Shown here: piece after piece, positions 1 to 8,164 of the stretch
Layout of the letters: the number at the start of each line of letters is the position of its first letter
Position numbering within the stretch: position 1 is the first letter of the stretch
NCBI GenBank assembly: GCA_029266525.1
Contig: JAQSWQ010000044.1
Coordinates: 1-57,779 of the forward strand
Direction of reading: 5' to 3'
Source of the DNA: Microvirga sp.
Lineage (GTDB): Bacteria > Pseudomonadota > Alphaproteobacteria > Rhizobiales > Beijerinckiaceae
DNA length: 57,779 nucleotides
Notes under the pieces: model-generated
The model's database searches: none
Told to the model about the DNA's origin: nothing
The model's input: only the letters and a program-made list of their open reading frames with translations
Made by a program: the position numbers and the translations under genes

Positions 1-578
1 CCGAGCTTGATCGCGCTCAGCTGGAACAGCCCGCGGTGCTCGGGGAACTCCCGGATCAGCGCGCGGCCGAGGATCGCCATGTCGCGGGCGCTCGTGTACT
101 GCGCCGGGTCGGGAAGGCCGTGCGGGTTCGTCCAGTTGCTTTCGTTCATGCCGAGCCGGCGGGCCGCGGCGTTCATCATGCCGGCGAAGCCCTCGACCGT
201 GCCGCCGACCCCTTCGGCGATCGTCGTTGAGACGTCGTTCGCCGACTTGACCATGATGATCTTCAGCGCGTTGTCGAGCGTGATTTCGGTGCCGGGCCGC
301 AATGCGATCTTGGATGGGGGCTGCGCGTAGGCGTTCTCGGACACGGTCAGCAGAGTGTCCATCGAGAGCTTGCCCTCGCGCACCGCGCTCAGCGCCACGT
401 AGGCGGTCATCAGCTTGGTGATCGAGGCCGGGAACCACGGATCGGTTGCCCGCTCGGCGTAGAGCACCTTCCCCGAATCGGCGTCGACCACGAGGGCCGG
501 GGACGCGGCCGCCGCGCCGCCAGCGGCGAACGCCGCCAGCACGAGCGCGATGGGACGAAGGGCTCGGCTCGCGACCAT
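1..578 (-). CDS. D-alanyl-D-alanine carboxypeptidase (peptidase S11), C-terminus cut by window edge
   Basis: Penicillin-binding-type serine DD-peptidase that trims the terminal D-Ala of peptidoglycan stem peptides in the periplasm. The leftward frame opens at ATG 576-578 and runs off the left edge, giving about 192 residues. A short N-terminal hydrophobic stretch ending in an Ala-rich segment reads as a signal peptide. The acylation motif SxxK is seen as FPASITKLM, the second-catalytic-site SxN as VKSANDV, and the typical NPHGLPD segment follows. The KTG motif would lie beyond the edge. It is divergent from the amidohydrolase operon; the 230-bp gap presumably holds both promoters. The family is clear, but the exact paralogue (DacC/DacF type) cannot be told from the fragment. 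Confidence 0.9.
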   Translation of the reverse strand, partial: MVASRALRPIALVLAAFAAGGAAAASPALVVDADSGKVLYAERATDPWFPASITKLMTAYVALSAVREGKLSMDTLLTVSENAYAQPPSKIALRPGTEITLDNALKIIMVKSANDVSTTIAEGVGGTVEGFAGMMNAAARRLGMNESNWTNPHGLPDPAQYTSARDMAILGRALIREFPEHRGLFQLSAIKL

Positions 579-808
579 GCGGGTCAGCTCCACTGTTGCC
601 GACGATCATAGCTCGGGGCGTTCTCATCCCCGAAGCGAAACGCCGTTAGATTGTTAACCCCCGGGGCCGCGATTTGCCTAGGCGCGACCGATCGTTGCCC
701 TCTGTTATCCAGCCATCCGTGGCGAGAGCATGGCAGGCCCGGGATTCCGGCTTGGCAACGGCTTCGTCCCTGTCCATGGTTCTGCGTCGTGACCAAAGCG
801 GGGGCGCA

Positions 809-2014
809 GTGACCTACGATCTCATCCTCAAGGGCGGGCGCGTGATCGACCCGTCGCAGAAGCTCGATCGGGTGACGGACGTCGCCTTCTCCGCCGGCAA
901 GGTGGCGAAGGTCGGGGACGGGCTCGCGGACGGCGGCGCCGATATGCGCGACGTCTCGGGCTTCATCGTGACGCCCGGGATCATCGACCTCCACACCCAT
1001 GTCTATTGGGGCGGCACTTCGCTCGGCATCGACGCCGAGGAGTTCTGCCGCCTGAGCGGCGTCACGACCTCGGTCGACACCGGCAGCGCCGGGCCGGGCA
1101 ACTGGGCGGGATTCCGCAAGCACGTGATCGAACCGTCGGAGGTGCGCATCCTCGCCTATCTGCATGTCTCCTTCGCCGGCATCTACGCCTTCTCGAAGAC
1201 CATCATGGTCGGGGAGAGCGAGGAGATGCGCCTCATGGCCCCGACCGAGGCCGTCGAGGTGGCGGAGGCCAACCGCGACGTGATCGTTGGCATCAAGGTG
1301 CGTGTCGGCAAGCACGCTTCGGGCGACCAGGGCACGGCGCCCCTCAACATCGCGCTTCAGGTCGCCGAAGAGGTCGGCATGCCGCTCATGGCCCATATCG
1401 ACCACCCGCCGCCTTCCTATGAGGAGGTGATCGACATGCTGCGTCCCGGCGACGTGCTGACCCACGCCTTCCGGCCGTTCCCGAACGCGCCCTGCACGGC
1501 GCAGGGGACCGTGAAGCAGGCGGTGCTGAACGCGAGGAAGCGCGGCGTCATCTTCGACATCGGCCACGGCAAGGGCTCCTTCGCCTTCAAGACCGCGCGC
1601 GCGATGCTGGCGAACGGCTTCTACCCCGACACGATCTCGTCCGACATCCACACGCTGTGCATAGATGGGCCGGCCTTCGATCAGGTGACCACGCTGTCGA
1701 AGTTCCTGTGCCTTGGCATGGAGCTGAAGGACGTGATCGCCGCGACGACCGTCAACGCGGCGATGGCACTGAAGCGGCCGGAGCTCGGCAGCCTCAAGCC
1801 CGGCAGCGCCGGCGACGCCACCATCATCTCGGTGCGCGAAGGCAAGTTCGACTATGTCGACGTCGTCGGCGAGCACATGACCGGCGACCGCAAGATCGTC
1901 TCGGAAGCCACGGTCGTGAGCGGGCGCTGGTGGCATCCGAAGCGCTCGCAGCGCTTTCGGAACCAGAACGCGAGATCGGCTCTATCGCGGGTCGTCCCGG
2001 CTGAAGCGCCGTAG
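809..2014 (+). CDS. amidohydrolase/deacetylase family metallohydrolase
   Basis: Metal-dependent hydrolase of the dihydroorotase/deacetylase-like amidohydrolase group, 401 residues from GTG 809. The start was chosen because homologous proteins begin (M/V)TYDLILKGGRVIDP and a purine-rich GCGGGGG lies just upstream; an in-frame ATG at 776 is the alternative. The metal-binding HTH motif sits in PGIIDLHTHVYWGG. Other motifs are the KVRVG segment with the usual bridging Lys, an HIDHPP metal-ligand segment, and SSDIHT with the catalytic Asp. The C-terminus GSLKPGSAGDATI is the usual amidohydrolase tail. The substrate cannot be predicted. It leads a set with RidA, NTF2-like and VOC genes, suggesting a small catabolic or detoxification unit. 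Confidence 0.88.
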   Translation: MTYDLILKGGRVIDPSQKLDRVTDVAFSAGKVAKVGDGLADGGADMRDVSGFIVTPGIIDLHTHVYWGGTSLGIDAEEFCRLSGVTTSVDTGSAGPGNWAGFRKHVIEPSEVRILAYLHVSFAGIYAFSKTIMVGESEEMRLMAPTEAVEVAEANRDVIVGIKVRVGKHASGDQGTAPLNIALQVAEEVGMPLMAHIDHPPPSYEEVIDMLRPGDVLTHAFRPFPNAPCTAQGTVKQAVLNARKRGVIFDIGHGKGSFAFKTARAMLANGFYPDTISSDIHTLCIDGPAFDQVTTLSKFLCLGMELKDVIAATTVNAAMALKRPELGSLKPGSAGDATIISVREGKFDYVDVVGEHMTGDRKIVSEATVVSGRWWHPKRSQRFRNQNARSALSRVVPAEAP

Positions 2015-2115
2015 GCGCGAAAGAGCCGGGACCTACGTCTGCCAGATCGGTCCCGGATCTGCGGCGCATCGTTTCACGCTGCACCGCGTCCGGGATGACG
2101 GAGAGAGGAAACAAG

Positions 2116-2577
2116 ATGTCCGTCGAAGACAAGCTCAAGGAACTCGGCCTGGCGCTGCCGAACGTGCCGACGCCGGTTGCGAATTACGTGCCGTTCAAGC
2201 GCGCCGGCGACATCGTCTATCTGTCGGGCCAGGGACCGCGGAAGCCGGACGGCTCCTATCACACCGGCAAGGTCGGGCGCGACGTGACCTGGGAACAGGC
2301 CTACGAGCACGCGAAGATCACCGGCCTCGGCCTGCTCGCAGCCGCGAGGACCGCGGCCGGAACCCTCGACAAGGTCGAGATCCTGAAGGTCTTCGGCATG
2401 GTCAATGGCGTGCCGGACTTCGCCGAGCAGCCCAAGGTGATCAACGGCTGCTCGGACCTCTTCGTGAACGTGCTCGGCGAGCGCGGCCGCCACGCCCGCT
2501 CGGCGATCGGCATGGGCTCGCTGCCGAACAATATGACGGTCGAGATCGAGGCTGTGATCCGGATCCACGAAGGATGA
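2116..2577 (+). CDS. RidA family protein (YjgF/YER057c/UK114)
   Basis: Cytosolic RidA-fold protein of 153 residues. RidA enzymes hydrolyse reactive enamine/imine intermediates from PLP enzymes; members of the larger subgroup (about 150 aa, as here) often act on other substrates. The start is ATG 2116, preceded by GAGAGAGGAAAC as ribosome binding site. YLSGQGPR and the C-terminal VEIEAVIRI strand match the family. The usual catalytic Arg near position 105 is not evident in the expected context (RGRHARSAIGM contains several Arg). It sits 101 bp after the amidohydrolase gene and overlaps the next gene by the ATGA quadruplet, so translation is probably coupled. Confidence 0.88.
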   Translation: MSVEDKLKELGLALPNVPTPVANYVPFKRAGDIVYLSGQGPRKPDGSYHTGKVGRDVTWEQAYEHAKITGLGLLAAARTAAGTLDKVEILKVFGMVNGVPDFAEQPKVINGCSDLFVNVLGERGRHARSAIGMGSLPNNMTVEIEAVIRIHEG

Positions 2578-3062
2578 TCGGGCGCGCCGCCCTTCTCGCC
2601 ATGCTTGTCTTCGCGCCGCTTGCGGCGCGCGCGCATCCGCTCGATCTCGCCGCGCCGCTCGGGCCGGTCGAACTCGAGGTGATGGGTTTCCGCCACGCGC
2701 TGCAGGAGGCGATCGCGGCAAAGGACGTCGTGAAGCTGAGAGCGATGTATGCCGACAGCTTCACCCACACGCATGACTCGGGGAAGATGGACGGCAAGGA
2801 CACGCGCATCGTCGCGGCCCTCGCCGGCGATCCGGTGATCGAGACTGCGCCCGTCGACGAGCTGAGCTTCCGCCCGCACGGGGCGGACACCGTGATCGTC
2901 ACTGGCCGCAGCCCGATCCTGAACCAGGGCGAGGGCCGTCATTACGACTTCCGCTGGATCGCGGTCTATGTCCGAAGCGGAGGCGAGTGGCGGCTCGCGG
3001 CGAGCCAAGCCACGCGGCTTGCTCCGCCTCCGGCGCCTGCGGCGGCTGCGCCGGCCCGATGA
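2574..3062 (+). CDS. exported NTF2-like / SnoaL-type protein (DUF4440-like)
   Basis: A 162-residue protein with a clear N-terminal signal peptide (hydrophobic LLAMLVFAPLAARA, cleavage near residue 20), so periplasmic. The mature part has the cone-shaped NTF2/SnoaL pattern: an initial helix (FRHALQEAIAAKDVVKLRAM), then YADSFTHTHDSG, then strands ending in RWIAVYVRSGGEWRLAASQATRL, which is the DUF4440 signature end. The tail is Pro/Ala-rich. Start ATG overlaps the RidA stop by 4 bp, and its own stop overlaps the start of the VOC gene. Substrate unknown; the fold is used for binding or for isomerase/dehydratase chemistry. Confidence 0.75.
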   Translation: MIGRAALLAMLVFAPLAARAHPLDLAAPLGPVELEVMGFRHALQEAIAAKDVVKLRAMYADSFTHTHDSGKMDGKDTRIVAALAGDPVIETAPVDELSFRPHGADTVIVTGRSPILNQGEGRHYDFRWIAVYVRSGGEWRLAASQATRLAPPPAPAAAAPAR

Positions 3063-3484
3063 GTGCGCCCGCGCCGCGGCTCGGGGGCGTTCTCGAGACG
3101 GCGCTCTATGTCGACGATCTGGCGCGCGCCCGCCGCTTCTATGAGGAGGTGCTTGGCCTCAAGCCGGTCTTTGCCGACCAGCGCCTCTGTGCCTTCGAGG
3201 TCGCGCCGGCGAGCATGCTTTTGCTCTTTCCGCGCGGCAAGACGCTCGAAACCGTGGTCATGCCCGGCGGCACCATCCCGCCCCACGACGGCCATGGTCC
3301 GCTGCACGTCGCCTTCGGGGTGGCACGCGAAAGCCTCGCCGCCTGGGAAGCGCGCCTTTCCGCCCACGCCGTTGCGATCGAAGGCCGCACCGAATGGCCG
3401 CGCGGCGGAACGAGCGTGTATTTCCGCGACCCCGACGGGCATCTGCTCGAGCTCGCCACGCCGGGCTTATGGCCGGGGTACTAG
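3059..3484 (+). CDS. VOC family protein (glyoxalase/bleomycin resistance fold)
   Basis: Small metalloenzyme-fold protein of 141 residues made of two beta-alpha-beta-beta-beta modules. The first begins LETALYVDDLARARRFYEEVLG, which is diagnostic. The second ends with YFRDPDGHLLELATPGLW, carrying the Glu metal ligand. It starts at ATG 3059 overlapping the preceding stop (ATGA), making it the last gene of the operon. VOC proteins include dioxygenases, lyases and antibiotic-binding proteins; nothing here tells which. The 53-bp gap downstream holds the operator of the toxin-antitoxin pair. Confidence 0.85.
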   Translation: MSAPAPRLGGVLETALYVDDLARARRFYEEVLGLKPVFADQRLCAFEVAPASMLLLFPRGKTLETVVMPGGTIPPHDGHGPLHVAFGVARESLAAWEARLSAHAVAIEGRTEWPRGGTSVYFRDPDGHLLELATPGLWPGY

Positions 3485-3502
3485 ACCGGCGAGCAGCCGA
3501 GG

Positions 3503-3525
3503 TATATGACTACAGTAGTCATATA
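3503..3525. promoter_or_regulatory. perfect operator-like palindrome upstream of the Phd-VapC pair
   Basis: Two perfect 11-bp arms, TATATGACTAC and GTAGTCATATA, separated by one base. The site ends 12 bp before the GTG start of the antitoxin. A long AT-rich palindrome in this position in GC-rich DNA is the classic autoregulatory operator of type II toxin-antitoxin operons, bound by the antitoxin or by the complex. Its overlap with the likely promoter or leader is inferred. Confidence 0.75.
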
Positions 3526-3537
3526 GCGGAGTTCGCT

Positions 3538-3780
3538 GTGGAAAAGATCCAGCTCAAGGATGCGAAGGCCTCGCTGTCGGCGGTGGTGGACCGCGCGCTC
3601 GCCGGCAAGCCTTCCGTCATCACACGGCATGGACGTCCGGAAGCGGTGGTCGTCTCTTGGGCGGAGTGGCAGCGTCTGCGCAACCTCCCCTCCCTCGGCC
3701 GCCTGTTGATGTCGGCTCCGATCGAACCGGGCGACATTCCCGAACGGGATCGTACGCCTCACCGCTCGGAGGAGCTTTGA
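3538..3780 (+). CDS. type II antitoxin, Phd/YefM family
   Basis: An 80-residue antitoxin. GTG 3538 is chosen as start because the Phd/YefM N-terminal DNA-binding domain begins VEKIQLKDAKASLSAVVD there and AGCGGAG lies about 8 bp upstream. The domain continues ALAGKPSVITRHGRPEAVVVS, the typical Phd dimer strand, and the C-terminal tail (PSLGRLLMSAPIEPGDIP) is the disordered toxin-neutralising part. It is immediately followed by the PIN toxin, and the palindrome just upstream is the expected operator for feedback repression. Confidence 0.9.
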   Translation: MEKIQLKDAKASLSAVVDRALAGKPSVITRHGRPEAVVVSWAEWQRLRNLPSLGRLLMSAPIEPGDIPERDRTPHRSEEL

Positions 3781-4239
3781 TTGTATCTTGTCGATACGAA
3801 CGTCATCTCGGCAGGAGCGCCATCGAAACACGGGCCGCGACAGGAACTCGTCGAATGGATGGACGCTTCATCCGATCTCCTTTTCCTTTCCGTGATGACG
3901 GCGGCGGAAGTCGAGAGTGGAATCGCCAAAGCACTTCGCGCCGGCGCGAAACAGAAAGCGGAGGCGCTGCAAGCCTGGTGGGCTCTCATCGAGCACATCT
4001 ATGGTGAGCGCATCCTGCCAGTTGATCTGGAGGTCGCCCATGCAACCGGGCGGATTCTCGATAAGGCTCGCGCCGCTGGTCATACGCCGGGCCTCGCAGA
4101 CGTGGTGATCGCCGCGACGGCCCAGGTCCGCGATCTGGCGATCCTAACCCGCAACGTGAAGCACTTCACGCCGTTTGACGTGCGATTCGTCGACCCGTTC
4201 GAGGCTCTTCCGCGACCGTCCTCCCGCGCTGGGTCCTAG
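3781..4239 (+). CDS. type II toxin, VapC/FitB-like PIN-domain ribonuclease
   Basis: A 152-residue PIN-domain RNase toxin that would cleave RNA with Mg2+/Mn2+. It begins with a TTG codon directly after the antitoxin stop, with GGAGG inside the antitoxin 3' end as ribosome binding site. Acidic residues expected for the metal site are visible: YLVDTNVIS (Asp5), the AAEVESGI Glu, [11 protein letters not shown] (Asp), and the final LTRNVKHF motif. FitB-like features make VapC/FitB the best label. Its stop interlocks with the stop of the convergent ABC ATPase gene at a single CTAG. Confidence 0.92.
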   Translation: MYLVDTNVISAGAPSKHGPRQELVEWMDASSDLLFLSVMTAAEVESGIAKALRAGAKQKAEALQAWWALIEHIYGERILPVDLEVAHATGRILDKARAAGHTPGLADVVIAATAQVRDLAILTRNVKHFTPFDVRFVDPFEALPRPSSRAGS

Positions 4240-5201
4240 TCCCGCAGATGACACGCCACCAGCCGCCCGTCCTCACGTGAGGGCTTCAGCCGCGGCTCCT
4301 CGACGAAGCAGCGGTCGAAGGAGAAGGGGCACCGGGTGTGGAAGCGGCAGCCCGAGGGCGGGCGCATCGGCGAGGGCACGTCGCCTTCGAGCACGATGCG
4401 CTCACGCCGGGCGCGTGGGTCGGGCAGCGGCGCGGCCGAGATCAGCGCCTGGGTGTAGGGGTGCTGCGGGTCGGCGAACAGCGCGTCCTTGTCGGCGAGC
4501 TCGACGATCTGGCCGAGATACATGACTGCGATTCGGTGGCCGATATGCTCGACCACGCCGAGGTCGTGACTGACGAAGAGATAGGCGAGGCCGAGCTCCT
4601 CCTGCAGATCCATGAGGAGGTTCAGGACCTGCGCCTGCACCGAGACGTCGAGCGCCGAGACCGGCTCGTCGGCAACGATCACCGCCGGGTTGAGCGCCAA
4701 GGCACGCGCGATGCCGAGGCGCTGGCGCTGGCCGCCCGAGAACTCGAATGGATAGCGGCGCATCGCATCGGGGCGAAGCCCAACCTTCTCGAACAGGGCG
4801 GCGATCGTCTGCTCCTGCTCGGAGCCGGAGGCATCGGAGTAGTTCTCGAGCGGCTCGCCCACGATCTGGCCGGCCTTGAGGCGCGGGTTGAGGGACGCGT
4901 AGGGGTCCTGGAAAACCATCTGGATGCGGCGGCGATAGGCGCGCATCTCGCCGCCCGAGAGACGCGTGACCTCCTCGCCGCCGATGCGGATCGAGCCCTC
5001 GGTCGGCTCGATCAGGCGCAGCGCGAGCTTGCCAACCGTCGACTTGCCGCAGCCCGATTCGCCGACCAGGCAGAGCGTCTCGCCGGGTCGGATCGAGAAG
5101 CTGACGCCATCGACCGCCTTCACCTTCGCGACCGTGCGGCGCAGAAGCCCGCGCTGCACCGGGAAGTGCTTCTTGAGGTTCTCGACCTCGAGCACGGGCA
5201 C
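4236..5201 (-). CDS. dipeptide/oligopeptide ABC transporter ATP-binding protein (DppF/OppF type)
   Basis: Second ATPase of a peptide-type importer, energising uptake at the inner membrane. About 321 residues from GTG 5201, chosen because GGGAGAGG sits 6 bp upstream and homologues start at [13 protein letters not shown]; an upstream in-frame start at 5288 would translate repeat DNA. Walker [11 protein letters not shown]-loop [12 protein letters not shown], signature [15 protein letters not shown], Walker [13 protein letters not shown] and the H-loop [10 protein letters not shown] are all present. The C-terminal oligopeptide/dipeptide domain has [14 protein letters not shown], the Cys cluster of the family. 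Last gene of the leftward five-gene operon. Confidence 0.95.
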   Translation of the reverse strand: MPVLEVENLKKHFPVQRGLLRRTVAKVKAVDGVSFSIRPGETLCLVGESGCGKSTVGKLALRLIEPTEGSIRIGGEEVTRLSGGEMRAYRRRIQMVFQDPYASLNPRLKAGQIVGEPLENYSDASGSEQEQTIAALFEKVGLRPDAMRRYPFEFSGGQRQRLGIARALALNPAVIVADEPVSALDVSVQAQVLNLLMDLQEELGLAYLFVSHDLGVVEHIGHRIAVMYLGQIVELADKDALFADPQHPYTQALISAAPLPDPRARRERIVLEGDVPSPMRPPSGCRFHTRCPFSFDRCFVEEPRLKPSREDGRLVACHLRD

Positions 5202-5262
5202 GACAACCTCTCCCGGTAGGAGAGGTCGAGACGCCGGAGGCGTCCGGGTGAGGAGCTCGGCG

Positions 5263-6324
5263 CTATCCGGCAAGGGCGATCCCCTCACCCGGCTCGCGGC
5301 CCCGCTGCGCCTCGGCCTCTCCCTCCGGGAGAGGCGGGCGCATCATGACCTCCTCCGCAAAATGACACGCGGCCAGATGCCCGCCGGCAACCGCGCGCAG
5401 CGGCGGCGCCTCGATCCGGCAGCGCTCGGCGGCGTAGGGGCAGCGCGGGGCGAAGGCGCAGCCCTCGATCGGCTCGCGCAGCGACGGCACGATCCCGGGG
5501 ATCTCGGCAAGGCGGCGCTTCCTGGCGCGCCCGCCGCCGTAGCGTGGGATCGAGGCCATCAGGCCGCGCGTGTAGGGGTGGGCGGGCCGGTCGAACAGCT
5601 CGAGGATCGGCGCCTCCTCGATCTTGCGGCCGGCATACATCACGATGACGCGCTGGCAGGTCTCCGCGACCACCCCGAGATCGTGCGTGATCAGGATTAC
5701 CGACGAACCGGTGCGCTCCTTGAGCTCCAGCATCAATCTGAGGATCTGCGCCTGGATGGTGACGTCGAGCGCGGTGGTCGGCTCGTCGGCGACGAGGAGC
5801 CTCGGATTGCAGGCAAGCGCCATTGCGATCATTACCCGCTGGCGCATGCCGCCCGAGAACTGGTGCGGGTAGTCGTCGAGTCGCCGCTCGGCATCGGGGA
5901 TGCGCACGAGCTGCAGCATCTCGGCCGCGCGCTCCCTTGCCTGCGCGGGGCTCGCGCCCTGGTGGATGCGCACCGACTCGGCGATCTGGTGGCCAATGGT
6001 CAGCACCGGATTGAGCGAGGTCATCGGCTCCTGGAAGATCATGGCGATGCGGTTGCCGCGGATCGCCCGCATGTCGCTCTCGTCGAGCTCGAGAAGGTCG
6101 CGGCCCTCGAACGCGACCGAGCCGCCGACCGTGCGCCCGATGCTCGGCGGCAGAAGGCGCATGACCGAGAGCGCAGTCACGCTCTTGCCGCAGCCCGACT
6201 CGCCGACGATGCCGAGCGTCTCGCCGGGAAGGACATCGAAGGAGACGCCGTCGACGGCCCGCGTCGTCCCGTCCTCGGTGAAGAAGTAGGTCTTGAGGTC
6301 GCGGACGGAGAGGAGCGGCGTCAC
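5263..6324 (-). CDS. dipeptide/oligopeptide ABC transporter ATP-binding protein (DppD/OppD type)
   Basis: First ATPase of the importer, 353 residues. Start GTG 6324 follows a GAGGAGG ribosome site that itself lies in the 3' end of the upstream permease gene, 2 bp from that gene's stop. Walker [10 protein letters not shown]-loop [12 protein letters not shown], signature [15 protein letters not shown], Walker [13 protein letters not shown] and the switch His are intact. The family Cys cluster [14 protein letters not shown] follows. The last roughly 25 residues ([18 protein letters not shown] onward) are not family sequence: they are a translation of a dispersed palindromic repeat that has become part of the gene. 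Confidence 0.95.
   Translation of the reverse strand: MTPLLSVRDLKTYFFTEDGTTRAVDGVSFDVLPGETLGIVGESGCGKSVTALSVMRLLPPSIGRTVGGSVAFEGRDLLELDESDMRAIRGNRIAMIFQEPMTSLNPVLTIGHQIAESVRIHQGASPAQARERAAEMLQLVRIPDAERRLDDYPHQFSGGMRQRVMIAMALACNPRLLVADEPTTALDVTIQAQILRLMLELKERTGSSVILITHDLGVVAETCQRVIVMYAGRKIEEAPILELFDRPAHPYTRGLMASIPRYGGGRARKRRLAEIPGIVPSLREPIEGCAFAPRCPYAAERCRIEAPPLRAVAGGHLAACHFAEEVMMRPPLPEGEAEAQRGREPGEGIALAG
5280..5334. repeat. dispersed palindromic repeat, copy inside the DppD-type gene 3' end
   Basis: A CCCTCACCCGGCTCGCGG block followed by CGGCCTCTCCCTCCGGGAGAGG. The same two-part pattern recurs at 41796-41848 and 42186-42248 (CTCACCCGCTCGCG then CGGCCTCTCCC...GGGAGAGG). Here it supplies the final codons of the ATPase gene. 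The adjacent stretch down to 5203 has a second small hairpin (CTCTCCCGGTAGGAGAG). Confidence 0.65.
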
Positions 6325-6326
6325 GC

Positions 6327-7214
6327 TCACATCCTCCTCGCGAGGCGCGGATCGAGCCGGTCCCTCAATCCATCGCCGAGGAGGTTCACCGCGAGCACCA
6401 CGACGGCGAGCGCGATGCCGGGCGCGAAGATCGTCCACGGGGCGCGGGAGAGGAACAGGCGCGACTGCGCGATCATGTTGCCCCAGGTCGGGATCTCGGG
6501 CGGGGTGCCGGCGCCGAGGAAGGACAGCGCGGCCTCGATCAGGATCGCCGAGGCGCAGATATAGGTCGCCTGCACGATGAGCGGCGGCACCGTGTTCGGC
6601 AGGATGTGCCGGAAGAGTATCTTCCACACCGGCGTGCCGCCGGCGATCGCGGCCTCGACATAGGGCGCCTCGCGTACGGAGAGCACGACCGAGCGCACAA
6701 GGCGCACGACGCGAGGCACCTCGGGGATGGTGATGGCGACGATGACGGTCATGACGCTCGCCCGCGTCAGCGCCACGAGCGCGATGGCAAGCAGGATCGC
6801 CGGGATCGCCATGAGCCCGTCCATGAGCCGCATCGCGACCGCGTCGACGCGGCGAAAATACCCGGTCAGCAGCCCGATGAAGAGCCCGACGACCACGGAG
6901 AAGCTCGCAACCGAGAGCCCGACGAAGAGCGAGACGCGGGCGCCGTAGACCGTGCGCGAGAAGACGTCGCGGCCGAGATTGTCGGTGCCCAGCCAGTTCG
7001 CCTCGGAGGGCGGGCGCAGGCGCTGCGCCGGCTGCATGGTGAGCGGGTCGCCGGCGATGAGCGGCGCGACGAGCGCGACAAGCGCGACAAGCGACAGGAT
7101 CGCGCCGCCCGCGAAGAGCGTCGGATTGCGGCGGATGAAGCGGCGCAGCCGGGCGCCGCGGCGGCGCGAAGGCGCCTCCGCCGCGACGAACGCGCCGGCG
7201 GTCGCGGTCGCCAT
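6327..7214 (-). CDS. peptide-type ABC transporter permease (DppC type)
   Basis: Inner-membrane permease of 295 residues from ATG 7214, overlapping the DppB stop by one base (TGATG). It has the OppC N-terminal cytoplasmic extension rich in Arg, a first membrane segment ([20 protein letters not shown]), the [21 protein letters not shown] motif typical of DppC, and about five further membrane helices. The EAA loop [20 protein letters not shown] contacts the ATPase. It ends [10 protein letters not shown], close to the usual C-terminus. Pairs with DppB to form the translocation channel. Confidence 0.95.
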   Translation of the reverse strand: MATATAGAFVAAEAPSRRRGARLRRFIRRNPTLFAGGAILSLVALVALVAPLIAGDPLTMQPAQRLRPPSEANWLGTDNLGRDVFSRTVYGARVSLFVGLSVASFSVVVGLFIGLLTGYFRRVDAVAMRLMDGLMAIPAILLAIALVALTRASVMTVIVAITIPEVPRVVRLVRSVVLSVREAPYVEAAIAGGTPVWKILFRHILPNTVPPLIVQATYICASAILIEAALSFLGAGTPPEIPTWGNMIAQSRLFLSRAPWTIFAPGIALAVVVLAVNLLGDGLRDRLDPRLARRM

Positions 7215-8155
7215 CAGTAGCGGATCCTCGGGTCGAGCACCGTGTAGGTGAGGTCGACCATCAGGTTCACGACGACATAGACGCCCGAGAACAGGAGGAT
7301 GACGCCCTGGATGATCGGGTAGTCGCGCTTCGAGATCGCATCGACCACGAGACGCCCGACGCCGGGGATGTTGAACACCGTCTCGGTGATGACGACGCCG
7401 CCGATGAGGAGCGCGACGCCGATGCCGATTACGGTGATGATCGGGACCCCGGCGTTCTTCAGGGCATGCTTGAGGAGCATCGGCGCGGTCGCGACGCCTT
7501 TCGCCTTGGCGGTGCGGATGTAGTCCTCCGCGAGCACGTCGAGCATGGCGGTGCGGGTGATGCGCGCGATCAGCGCCACATACGCAAGCCCAAGCGCGAT
7601 CGAGGGCAGGACCAGCCGCTCGATCCACGGGCCGAAGCCTTCGCCGAGCGGCGCATAGCCTTGCACCGGCAGCCAGCGCAACGTGATCGCAAAGACGTAG
7701 ATCAGCATGTAGCCGACGACGAACACCGGCACCGAGAAGCCGAGCACCGAAACCACCATCAGCGAGCGGTCGATCCAGCTGCCCGCCCGCCAGGCCGCGA
7801 GCACGCCGAAGGTCACGGCGAGCGTCACCGCGACGATCAGCGTGGTGAGCGCGAGCGACAGGGTCGGCTCGATGCGCTGGCCGATGAGCTTGATGACGGG
7901 CTCGTTCGAGAAGATCGAGATGCCGAGATCGCCCTGCACCACCGCGACCGCCCAGCGCAGGAACTGGACCGGCAGCGGGTCCTCGAGGCCAAGCCGCTGG
8001 CGGATTCCGGCGATCTGCTCCGGGGTCGCGTTGTCGCCGGCGATGATCGCGGCCGGGTCGCCAGGCGAGAGGTGCAGCAACAGGAAGACAAAAACGCCGA
8101 CGATGCCCATCACGAGCACCGTCGAGGCGAGGCGTCGCGCGATATAAGCGAGCAT
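7214..8155 (-). CDS. peptide-type ABC transporter permease (DppB type)
   Basis: Inner-membrane permease of 313 residues, ATG at 8155. It starts [20 protein letters not shown] with the first membrane helix, then the periplasmic [12 protein letters not shown] and [12 protein letters not shown] segments diagnostic of OppB/DppB. The EAA loop is [21 protein letters not shown], and the C-terminus [11 protein letters not shown] is canonical. It lies 9 bp downstream of the binding-protein gene and is coupled by overlap with the DppC-type gene. Confidence 0.95.
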   Translation of the reverse strand: MLAYIARRLASTVLVMGIVGVFVFLLLHLSPGDPAAIIAGDNATPEQIAGIRQRLGLEDPLPVQFLRWAVAVVQGDLGISIFSNEPVIKLIGQRIEPTLSLALTTLIVAVTLAVTFGVLAAWRAGSWIDRSLMVVSVLGFSVPVFVVGYMLIYVFAITLRWLPVQGYAPLGEGFGPWIERLVLPSIALGLAYVALIARITRTAMLDVLAEDYIRTAKAKGVATAPMLLKHALKNAGVPIITVIGIGVALLIGGVVITETVFNIPGVGRLVVDAISKRDYPIIQGVILLFSGVYVVVNLMVDLTYTVLDPRIRY

Positions 8156-8164
8156 CGGCTCGGC

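Noticed and set aside
584-1936. 450-residue open frame opposite the amidohydrolase gene
   Set aside because: Arg/His/Ala-rich shadow of the real gene; no domain and opposite to a clear family protein.
4338-6564. Long plus-strand open frames opposite the two transporter ATPases
   Set aside because: The leftward frames have full Walker and signature motifs; the plus-strand frames do not.
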